NCBI GenBank assembly: GCA_018716795.1 | Contig: DVJK01000145.1 | Coordinates: forward strand, 1 to 5,220 | DNA: 5,220 nt | DNA from: Candidatus Scatomorpha merdipullorum | GTDB lineage: Bacteria > Bacillota > Clostridia > Oscillospirales > Oscillospiraceae | Reading direction: 5' to 3' | Shown here: positions 1-5,220 of the stretch, in pieces | How the letters are laid out: each line of letters opens with the position of its first letter | Position numbering within the stretch: position 1 is the first letter of the stretch | Notes under the pieces: generated by a model | Database searches by the model: none | Seen by the model: only the letters and a program-made list of their open reading frames with translations | Told to the model about the DNA's origin: nothing | Made by a program: the position numbers and the translations under genes

Positions 1-99
1 CTCCTGCCCGCGCTCATACAGATACTCTGGAGCCTGCCGATGGCGGCCGCGCTCTATTTCCCCTGCCGGGCCATAGCCCGGCGCGCAAGGAGGGCCTGA
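1..99 (+). CDS. mreD: C-terminal end of a small membrane protein, probably rod-shape protein MreD (partial, 5' end outside window)
   Basis: An open frame runs from the first base of the window to a TGA at 97-99, giving the last 32 residues of a protein. They form one hydrophobic segment (LLPALIQILW through LPMAAALYF) followed by a strongly basic tail (RAIARRARRA), as expected for the last membrane helix and cytoplasmic end of a polytopic protein. The fragment is too short to identify by sequence alone. The MreD call rests on position: in Bacillota the gene directly upstream of the elongation PBP2 is usually mreD, a membrane partner of MreB and MreC in the rod complex. Its stop lies 50 bases before the PBP start, so the two are probably cotranscribed. 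Codon use matches the downstream genes. It could instead be another small membrane protein. Confidence 0.5.
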   Translation, partial: LLPALIQILWSLPMAAALYFPCRAIARRARRA

Positions 100-149
100 G
101 CCCCCGGCCGCAAGCCCTCCGCACCGCCCCAAGCAGAGAAAGGAAAACT

Positions 150-2315
150 ATGGGAAGCAAGATCCAGACCTCGCGCATCGTGGCCTTCGGCCTCGTCATA
201 CTGATACTGCTCGCGCTGTGCGTCGGCACGCTCTATCAGCTGCAGATTGTCGAGGGGGCGCAGGCCCTGGCCGAGAGCCAGGCGCACCAGTACAGCGACC
301 AGACCGTCACCGCCGCGCGCGGGAACATACTCGACCGCTACGGCCGCGTCCTGGTGTCGAACCGCGAGTGCTATAACCTCTATATCAACACCACGCGCCT
401 CTTCGGCGACGACGTGGAGGACCCCAACGCGCTCATTTTGCAGATGGTCAACATCGTCGAGGCCAACGGCATAGAGTGGACGGACGACCTGCCCATTACG
501 AAGGAGCCGCCCTTCGAGTACGACGAGAACATGAGCGCACTGAGCCGCAGGATGCTCGAGGCCTACTTCGAGCGGCACGGCCTCGACGAGGACACCAGCT
601 CCGTCGAGCTCATGAGCTATTTCCGCACCCGCTATGAGATAGCCAACAGCTATTCCTCCTCGGACATGCGCAAGATAAGCGCCGTGCGCTATGCGCTCAA
701 CGTCCGCTACGCGATAAACACGGGCGACTATATCTTCGTCGAGGACGCCTCGATAGACCTCATAAGTGAGCTCATGGGCGTCGTCGGCAACGTCATAGAG
801 GTCCGCTCCAGCTACGTGCGCGAGTATAACACGCAGTACGCCGCGCACATCCTCGGCTATATCGGCGCGATGGAGGACTATGAGGTGGAGCAGTACATGC
901 GCGGGGAGGACAGCGGCTATAAGCTCGACTCCCAGGTCGGCAAGACCGGCGCGGAGTACGCCTTCGAGAGCTGGCTGCACGGCTCGGACGGCACCGCGCG
1001 CGTCGAGCGGAACGCCGACGGCACGCTCATGGGCATGGTGTACACCGAGGACCCCGTGCCCGGCAACCACGTCTACCTCACCATAGACATACAGCTTCAG
1101 GAGGCCGTGGAGCGCGCGCTTGAAAACGGCATCCTGGCCCTCCAGCTCAAGCGCGACGAGGACAACGCCAAGGCCATAGCCGCCGGCAACGAGGACGAGG
1201 TGCGCGAGGATATTCAGGAGGCCGCCGCCGTGGTCGTGGACGTCAAAACGGGCGAGCCGCTGGCCATCGCCAGCTATCCGAGCTTCGACGCCAGCCGGGT
1301 TTACGAGACGGAGTATTATAAGGAGCTCACCGCGAACGCCGACGACCCGAACATACCTCAGCCGCTTTACAACTACGCGCTCATGGGCGCCTACGCGCCG
1401 GGCTCCACCTTCAAGCCCCTGACGGCGCTCGCCGCGCTGACGAACAACGTCGTCAACACCGAGACGCGCATAAAGTGCGAGGGCGTCTTCTCCAAGTACG
1501 CCGACCAGGGCTACGCGCCGCACTGCTGGATTTACGACCAGACGGACGGCCAAATCCTCCACGGCAGCGACAACGTCTCCGAGGCCATACGCGACTCCTG
1601 CAACTATTTCTTCTACTCGGTCGCGGACAGCCTGGGCATAGACGCGCTGGTCGAGTTCGCCGAGGACTTCGGCCTGGGCGAGCCGACGGGCATAGAGCTC
1701 GGCGAGACCACGGGCAACATGGCGAACCCCGACAACCACGAGGGCGTCTACGACGTGGACGCCTGGGTGTACGGCGATACGCTCCAGGCCGGCATAGGCC
1801 AGTCAGACAGCCTCTTCACCCCGCTCCAGCTCGCCGAGTACTGCGCCGCCATCGCGAACGGCGGCGTGCGCCACAGCGCCTCCATACTCAAGAGCGTGCG
1901 CAGCTTCGACTACTCCCAGCAGCTCTACGAGAAGCAGACCGAGGTGCTCAGCCGCGTCGAATCCGCGGACTACAACTTCGCCGCCGTGCAGCAGGGCATG
2001 TACCTGCTCGCGCACGACGTCAACAGTTCCTCCTCCGACGTCTACAACGCCTTTAATAATTACAGCTATAACGGCGAGTATATCGGCGTCGCCGCCAAGA
2101 CCGGCACCAGCCAGCTCGGCGAGGAGAAGACCAACAACGCCATCTTCATGTGCTATGCGCCCTTCGACGACCCCGAGATAGCCGTGGCCATCGTCATATC
2201 CCGCGGCCACTCCGGCGCGAACTGCACGAGCATCGCCAAGGACATCCTCGACGCCTACTTCAGCCTGAGCGACAGGGATACGTCCGCCGAGGGCGAGAAC
2301 GCCCTGCTGCGCTGA
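150..2315 (+). CDS. mrdA: Penicillin-binding protein 2 (class B peptidoglycan D,D-transpeptidase, elongasome)
   Basis: A 721-residue class B PBP that cross-links peptidoglycan stem peptides on the outer face of the membrane during cell elongation, normally with a RodA glycosyltransferase and MreBCD. Residues 1-9 are a short cytoplasmic end and 10-34 a single transmembrane anchor. The PBP dimerisation (pedestal) domain follows, with RGNILDRYG at 57-65 and VGKTG at 263-267. The transpeptidase domain starts near residue 355 and has all active-site motifs: S419-T-F-K422 with the acylated serine, S483-C-N485, and K650-T-G-T653. AGIGQ (547-551) and TPLQ (557-560) are also typical. C443 and C459 lie in the loop before the SxN motif. 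Length fits clostridial PBP2. A charged stretch at about 333-358 is longer than in many homologues. The ATG at 150 follows an AGAAAGG ribosome site (137-143) with 6-base spacing. Class and function are secure; the choice of PBP2 over a FtsI-like or SpoVD-like paralogue rests on sequence character and the preceding mreD-like gene. Confidence 0.93.
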   Translation: MGSKIQTSRIVAFGLVILILLALCVGTLYQLQIVEGAQALAESQAHQYSDQTVTAARGNILDRYGRVLVSNRECYNLYINTTRLFGDDVEDPNALILQMVNIVEANGIEWTDDLPITKEPPFEYDENMSALSRRMLEAYFERHGLDEDTSSVELMSYFRTRYEIANSYSSSDMRKISAVRYALNVRYAINTGDYIFVEDASIDLISELMGVVGNVIEVRSSYVREYNTQYAAHILGYIGAMEDYEVEQYMRGEDSGYKLDSQVGKTGAEYAFESWLHGSDGTARVERNADGTLMGMVYTEDPVPGNHVYLTIDIQLQEAVERALENGILALQLKRDEDNAKAIAAGNEDEVREDIQEAAAVVVDVKTGEPLAIASYPSFDASRVYETEYYKELTANADDPNIPQPLYNYALMGAYAPGSTFKPLTALAALTNNVVNTETRIKCEGVFSKYADQGYAPHCWIYDQTDGQILHGSDNVSEAIRDSCNYFFYSVADSLGIDALVEFAEDFGLGEPTGIELGETTGNMANPDNHEGVYDVDAWVYGDTLQAGIGQSDSLFTPLQLAEYCAAIANGGVRHSASILKSVRSFDYSQQLYEKQTEVLSRVESADYNFAAVQQGMYLLAHDVNSSSSDVYNAFNNYSYNGEYIGVAAKTGTSQLGEEKTNNAIFMCYAPFDDPEIAVAIVISRGHSGANCTSIAKDILDAYFSLSDRDTSAEGENALLR

Positions 2316-2378
2316 GGCTCCGGGAGGGCGGCGCGTGGAAAAAGCTTCGGATTTTCGGGCGTTTTCTGCAATTAAATG

Positions 2379-2407
2379 TTGCGAAATCCACATGCGCGGG
2401 ATATAAT
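2379..2407 (+). promoter_or_regulatory. Predicted sigma-A/sigma-70 type promoter for the MGS-like gene (and possibly hisS-aspS)
   Basis: The -10 box TATAAT (2402-2407) is a perfect consensus. The -35 box TTGCGA (2379-2384) matches TTGACA at four of six positions. The spacer is 17 bases, the optimum. The surrounding 2340-2410 stretch is clearly AT-richer than the coding DNA on either side. The expected transcription start is near 2414, giving a leader of about 60 bases before the ATG at 2474. No comparable promoter is visible in the 58 bases before hisS or the 15 bases before aspS, so this one may drive all three genes. Confidence 0.75.
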
Positions 2408-2427
2408 AGACTATCAGGCGACCGAGA

Positions 2428-2446
2428 ACGCCGGACGGGCCGGCGT
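2428..2446 (+). other. Leader hairpin in the 5' UTR of the MGS-like gene
   Basis: ACGCCGG (2428-2434) and CCGGCGT (2440-2446) form a perfect 7-bp stem around a 5-base ACGGG loop. It lies between the predicted transcription start (about 2414) and the ribosome site AAGGGAG (2461-2467), which stays unpaired. No U-run follows, so it is not an intrinsic terminator. It could stabilise the mRNA 5' end, or it may be chance in GC-rich sequence. No known riboswitch or T-box core is recognisable in this short leader. Confidence 0.4.
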
Positions 2447-2473
2447 GAGGGCAGCTTGGGAAGGGAGATATAA

Positions 2474-2875
2474 ATGAACATTGCCCTGCTGGCCGACGAC
2501 GGGAAGAAGGAACTGATGGTGCAGTTCTGCATTGCCTACTGCGGCATCCTCGCCGACCACAACCTGTGCGCGACCAATACGACGGGCAAGCTGGTAAGCG
2601 AGGCTACCGGTCTGCCCATAACGCTCTACCTGCACGACAAGCAGGGAGCCCAGCAGATAGGCGCGAGGATAGCGTATAACGAGATTGATCTTGTGCTCTG
2701 CTTCTGTGATCCGACGAACCCCGACGGCTTTGAAAGCGTCAACAAGCTGGCCCGGCTCTGCGACCAGTATATGATACCGATGGCCACGAACGCGGCCACC
2801 GCCGAGGTGCTCATACAGGGCCTGCGCCGCGGCGACCTCGACTGGCGCGATATAGTAAATCCGAAGAAAAAATAA
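2474..2875 (+). CDS. Methylglyoxal synthase-like protein lacking the canonical catalytic residues
   Basis: A 133-residue, single-domain protein of the MGS-like fold, similar in size to Bacillus subtilis MgsA (about 137 residues) and collinear with it apart from two one-residue gaps. Real MgsA converts dihydroxyacetone phosphate to methylglyoxal and phosphate in the cytosol. Family signatures seen are IALLAD (3-8), T34-N-T-T-G38 for the phosphate loop TGTTG, SEATGL (42-47), QQIGA (60-64), D79-P80 and IPMATN (101-106). By my alignment to E. coli MgsA from memory, K23, T45, T47, T48 and D91 are retained as K12, T34, T36, T37 and D79. H19 is D8, the catalytic base D71 is A59, H98 is lost, and D101 is S88. 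The Ser-Gly phosphate contacts before D71 are gone too. The frame is intact and family conservation runs to the end, so this is not decay by frameshift. It has six cysteines, including C76-F-C78. The ATG at 2474 follows AAGGGAG with 6-base spacing and a strong promoter. An automatic pipeline would call it mgsA; enzymatic activity is doubtful. Confidence 0.85.
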   Translation: MNIALLADDGKKELMVQFCIAYCGILADHNLCATNTTGKLVSEATGLPITLYLHDKQGAQQIGARIAYNEIDLVLCFCDPTNPDGFESVNKLARLCDQYMIPMATNAATAEVLIQGLRRGDLDWRDIVNPKKK

Positions 2876-2878
2876 TCC

Positions 2879-2909
2879 CAACGGGCGGCGGTGAATTCGC
2901 CGCCCGTTG
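2879..2909. terminator. Strong stem-loop between the MGS-like gene and hisS (atypical or reverse-strand terminator)
   Basis: CAACGGGCGGCG (2879-2890) and CGCCGCCCGTTG (2898-2909) form a perfect 12-bp stem with a 7-base loop GTGAATT, starting 3 bases after the stop codon. On the + strand no U-run follows (ATGACC comes next), so full intrinsic termination in that direction is unlikely. On the - strand the stem is followed, after GGA, by a T-rich tract (complement of the A-run at 2867-2872). It therefore looks more like an intrinsic terminator for antisense transcription, or an mRNA processing or stability element that sets hisS levels. Confidence 0.5.
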
Positions 2910-2933
2910 CATGACCGAGGAGGATAAACACCC

Positions 2934-4292
2934 ATGGACAAAGTAACTCCGCGCACGCTCTCCGGCTTCATGGAGCTGCTTCCCGCGCCTCAGCAGCAGA
3001 TGGAAAAGCTGCTCGAGACCCTGCGCCGGACCTACGCGCTCTACGGCTTCACGGCGCTGGACACCCCGGCTATCGAGTCCGCCGAGGTGCTGCTCGCGAA
3101 GGGCGGCGGCGAGACGGAGAAGCAGATATACCGCTTTATGAAGGGTGACAGCGACCTCGCGCTGCGCTTTGACCTCACCGTCCCGCTGGCCAAGTACGTC
3201 GCCGCGAACTACGCGAGCCTCGCCTTCCCCTTCCGCCGCTATCAGATAGGCAAGGTCTGGCGCGGCGAGCGGGCCCAGCGCGGCCGCTTCCGCGAGTTCT
3301 ACCAGGCGGATATCGACGTCATAGGCGACGGTAAGCTCGACATCATGAACGACGCCGAGGCTCCCGCGGTCATCGCCCGCGCCTTCGCCGAGCTCGGCCT
3401 CGAGGACTTCACGATACGCATAAACAACCGCAAGGTGCTCGGCGGCTTCTTCGAGCTCCTGGGCATAGCCGGCAAGACGACCGAGACGCTCCGCACGGTG
3501 GACAAGCTCGAGAAGATTGGGCCCGCAAAGGTGCTGGAGATACTCAGAGACGACTGCGGCATGAGCGCGGAGCAGGCGGAGCGCGTGCTTGAGTTCGTGA
3601 CGCTCTCCGGCACGGACGAGGAAAAGCTCGCCTATCTCGACGAGCGCGCCTCCGGCAGCGCCCTGCTCGCCGAGGGCGCGGCGGAGCTGCGCGCGGTCAT
3701 CGAGGCCCTGCCCAGCCTGGGCGTGCCCAAGGAGCGCTTCGCCATCGACCTCACGATTGCCCGCGGCCTCGATTACTACACCGGCACGGTGTACGAGACC
3801 GTCGTCAACTCCCACCCGGAGATAGGCTCCGTCTGCTCCGGCGGCAGGTACGACAACCTCGCCGAGTATTATACGGACCGGAAGCTGCCCGGCGTCGGCC
3901 TCTCTATCGGCGTCACGCGCCTCTTCTACGTCCTGGGCGAGCAGGGGCTGCTCAACCCCGCGGTCAACACCGCGCCCTGCGACGCCATAGTCCTGCCCAT
4001 GACCGAGGACACGGCCTTCGCCGCCCACGCGGCCACGGTGCTGCGGGATTACGGCATCCGCACCCAGCTGTACACCGAGCAGAAGAAGTTCAAGCAGAAG
4101 CTCTCCTACGCGAGCAAGCTGGGCATACCCTTCGCCCTCATAATAGGCGAGGACGAGCTTGAAAGCGGCGAGGTCTCCCTCAAGGACATGAACGCCGGAA
4201 CCCAGGCGCGATACACGCCCGAGGACGCCGCGCTGGCCGTCCTGGAGGCCGTCCGTGCGCGCGGGGCCGAGAAACTTATAAAAGCTGATTAA
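2934..4292 (+). CDS. hisS: Histidine--tRNA ligase (HisRS, class II)
   Basis: A complete 452-residue cytosolic class II synthetase that activates histidine with ATP and charges tRNA-His. Seen in order: N-terminal TLSGFMELLP (8-17), KGGGETEKQIYRF (56-68), RFDLTVPLAKYVA (78-90), and motif 2 at about 100-127 (FRRYQIGKVWRGERAQRGRF then EFYQADID). The histidine-binding motif ARGLDYYTGTVYE is at 276-288, SGGRYDNL at 302-309, and motif 3 near 321-331 (VGLSIGVTRL). The C-terminal anticodon-binding domain (about 348-445) contains YGIRTQLY and KLGIPFALIIGEDE. The usual bacterial KGTRD-type opening is replaced by RTLSGF, marking a distinct subtype. The paralogue HisZ is unlikely because the histidine-binding and anticodon regions are intact. 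The ATG at 2934 has AGGAGG (2918-2923) 10 bases upstream, and the first conserved residues begin soon after. aspS follows after 15 bases, implying a shared transcript. No T-box leader fits in the 58-base gap upstream. Confidence 0.96.
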   Translation: MDKVTPRTLSGFMELLPAPQQQMEKLLETLRRTYALYGFTALDTPAIESAEVLLAKGGGETEKQIYRFMKGDSDLALRFDLTVPLAKYVAANYASLAFPFRRYQIGKVWRGERAQRGRFREFYQADIDVIGDGKLDIMNDAEAPAVIARAFAELGLEDFTIRINNRKVLGGFFELLGIAGKTTETLRTVDKLEKIGPAKVLEILRDDCGMSAEQAERVLEFVTLSGTDEEKLAYLDERASGSALLAEGAAELRAVIEALPSLGVPKERFAIDLTIARGLDYYTGTVYETVVNSHPEIGSVCSGGRYDNLAEYYTDRKLPGVGLSIGVTRLFYVLGEQGLLNPAVNTAPCDAIVLPMTEDTAFAAHAATVLRDYGIRTQLYTEQKKFKQKLSYASKLGIPFALIIGEDELESGEVSLKDMNAGTQARYTPEDAALAVLEAVRARGAEKLIKAD

Positions 4293-4307
4293 AGGGGATA
4301 GATAGCG
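4293..4307 (+). promoter_or_regulatory. hisS-aspS junction with ribosome binding site
   Basis: Only 15 bases separate the hisS stop (TAA, 4290-4292) from the aspS ATG at 4308. AAAGGGG (4291-4297) overlaps the hisS stop codon and sits 10 bases before the start. It is the only Shine-Dalgarno candidate here and fixes the aspS start. There is no room for a promoter or terminator, so the genes are cotranscribed and probably translationally coupled. Confidence 0.7.
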
Positions 4308-5220
4308 ATGCAGTCAAGAACTCACACCTGCGGCGAGCTTCGCGCCGCCGACGCGGGAAAAAAGGTTAAGATATGCGGCTGGATGGAGAACGTCCGCGAG
4401 GTCTCCGCGGCGCTCGCCTTCGTCGTCGTGCGCGACTTCTACGGCACGACCCAGGTCGTCGCCGAGACGGAGGAGCTGGTGAAGACCTTCAGGGCCATCA
4501 CCCGCGAGAGCACCATAAGCGTCGAGGGCGCCGTCCGTGAGAGGGCGAGCAAGAACCCCAACATGCCCACCGGCGACATTGAGATAGTCCCCGAGGCGGT
4601 CGAGGTGCTCGGCAAATGCCTGCACAACGAGCTGCCCTTCCAGATAAACCGCTCCCGCGAGGCGGACGAGAGCGCCAGGCTCAAATACCGCTATCTCGAC
4701 CTCCGGAACCCCGAGGTCAAGGCGAACATCATCCTGCGCTCCAGGGTAATCGCCGCCCTGCGAAAGAGCATGACCGAGCACGGCTTCATGGAGATAACGA
4801 CGCCGATACTCACCGTCTCCAGCCCCGAGGGCGCGCGCGACTACCTCGTGCCCGCGCGCAACCACCCGGGCAGGTTCTACGCGCTTCCGCAGGCGCCGCA
4901 GCAGTTCAAGCAGCTGCTTATGGCCTCGGGCTTCGACCGCTACTTCCAGATTGCGCCCTGCTTCCGCGACGAGGACGCGAGGGCCGACCGCTCGCCCGGC
5001 GAGTTCTACCAGCTCGACATGGAGATGGCCTTCGCAAGCCAGGAGGACGTCTTTGAGGTCCTCGAGGACGTGCTGCCGCCCATCTTTGCGGAGTTCGGCA
5101 AGTATAACCGCGCCTCCGGCTCGCCCTTCGCGCGCATCCCCTACGCCGAGGCGCTTGAGAAGTACGGCACGGACAAGCCCGACCTGCGCATCGATCTCAC
5201 GGCGGCGGACGTCACCGAGC
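4308..5220 (+). CDS. aspS: Aspartate--tRNA ligase (AspRS, class II), N-terminal part (runs off window end)
   Basis: The frame stays open to the last base, giving 304 residues of a protein that is usually about 590 long in bacteria. AspRS activates aspartate and charges tRNA-Asp in the cytosol. Residues 1 to about 105 are the OB-fold anticodon-binding domain (ICGW at 22-25, VRDFYGTTQVV at 41-51). The catalytic core follows: KYRYLDLR (126-133), motif 1 around 160-169 (FMEITTPILT), SPEGARDYLVP (172-182), and YALPQAPQQFKQLLM (191-205). Motif 2 lies at about 211-242 (YFQIAPCFRDEDARADRSPG, then EFYQLDMEMAF). YGTDKPDLR (286-294) precedes the bacterial insertion domain, which with motif 3 lies beyond the window. 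The ADRSPGEFYQLD form, instead of the commoner ADRQPEFTQID, resembles the AspRS subtype I associate with alphaproteobacteria. The identity is firm. Whether it is discriminating or also charges tRNA-Asn cannot be decided here. Confidence 0.96.
   Translation, partial: MQSRTHTCGELRAADAGKKVKICGWMENVREVSAALAFVVVRDFYGTTQVVAETEELVKTFRAITRESTISVEGAVRERASKNPNMPTGDIEIVPEAVEVLGKCLHNELPFQINRSREADESARLKYRYLDLRNPEVKANIILRSRVIAALRKSMTEHGFMEITTPILTVSSPEGARDYLVPARNHPGRFYALPQAPQQFKQLLMASGFDRYFQIAPCFRDEDARADRSPGEFYQLDMEMAFASQEDVFEVLEDVLPPIFAEFGKYNRASGSPFARIPYAEALEKYGTDKPDLRIDLTAADVTE

Noticed and set aside
65..120. Inverted repeats at the end of the mreD-like gene: GCCGGGC/GCCCGGC (65-71, 76-82) and GGAGGGC/GCCCTCC (89-95, 114-120)
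   Set aside because: They are perfect 7-bp stems but lack U-runs and lie in or beside very GC-rich coding sequence before a closely spaced downstream gene; not enough to call a terminator or regulator.
54..1739. Long minus-strand open frame (561 codons) antisense to the PBP gene
   Set aside because: It lies opposite a gene with complete family motifs. Its product is a low-complexity Val/Ala/Leu/Gly/Arg-rich sequence with no recognisable domain, typical of the complement of GC-biased codons.
1475..2056. Plus-strand alternate frame of 193 codons inside the PBP gene
   Set aside because: Arg/Gly/Leu-rich translation with no family features, fully inside the transpeptidase domain.
2290..2340. 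Intrinsic terminator after the PBP gene, including two alternative stems in which AGGGCG (2290-2295 or 2325-2330) pairs with CGCCCT (2300-2305)
   Set aside because: Both stems are 6 bp, partly inside the coding sequence and without a following U-run; such short GC pairings are expected by chance here.
2408..2473. Possible T-box or riboswitch upstream of the MGS-like/synthetase genes
   Set aside because: The leader is only about 60 bases with one small hairpin. No T-box core sequence, terminator/antiterminator pair or known riboswitch core is visible.
2474..2875. MGS-like gene as a decaying pseudogene
   Set aside because: The frame is intact, starts with a good ribosome site and strong promoter, and family conservation runs to the C-terminus. 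Loss is focused on active-site positions, which fits a changed function better than decay.
2811..4028. Long minus-strand open frame (405 codons) opposite hisS and spanning the hairpin
   Set aside because: Same codon-bias shadow: composition is Ala/Leu/Glu/Arg-rich with no motif, and it opposes a clear HisRS.
1..5220. Mobile element, CRISPR array, defence or phage system
   Set aside because: No direct repeats, integrase, transposase or array-like periodicity is visible, and every gene fits a housekeeping chromosomal cluster.

Overview
The window is a compact, GC-rich (by eye somewhat above 60% GC) stretch of bacterial chromosome with every gene on the + strand. The gene content (mreD-like tail, class B penicillin-binding protein 2, methylglyoxal synthase-like protein, hisS, aspS) points to a high-GC member of the Clostridia (Bacillota). 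In clostridial genomes the mreBCD-pbp2 cell-shape cluster commonly ends at mgsA, and hisS-aspS pairs are typical of Bacillota. The assignment is by gene order and protein character, not by any database search.

Layout: positions 1-99 hold the end of a small hydrophobic protein, most likely MreD. After 50 bases comes a complete class B PBP (150-2315) with all three transpeptidase motifs, the elongation-specific cell-wall cross-linking enzyme. A 158-base AT-richer gap (2316-2473) carries a good sigma-A type promoter and a short leader with a hairpin. It drives a 133-residue methylglyoxal synthase-like gene (2474-2875). A 12-bp perfect stem-loop follows, then hisS (2934-4292, complete) and aspS (4308 to the window end, about the first half).

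How the genes work together: the first two genes belong to the rod-shape/elongation machinery. The last two charge tRNA-His and tRNA-Asp and almost certainly share a transcript, since only 15 bases separate them. No promoter is visible between the MGS-like gene and hisS, so the promoter at 2379-2407 may serve all three downstream genes.

Most of the window is ordinary housekeeping DNA. The one observation that stands out is that the methylglyoxal synthase-like protein keeps the fold signature and most of the phosphate-binding residues, but lacks the catalytic aspartates and histidines known from the E. coli enzyme. It looks like a pseudoenzyme or repurposed MGS-domain protein sitting in the normal mgsA position. 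The min/rodA genes usually found between pbp2 and mgsA are absent here. Isoleucine is encoded mostly by ATA despite the high GC content, and both synthetases belong to atypical sequence subtypes.
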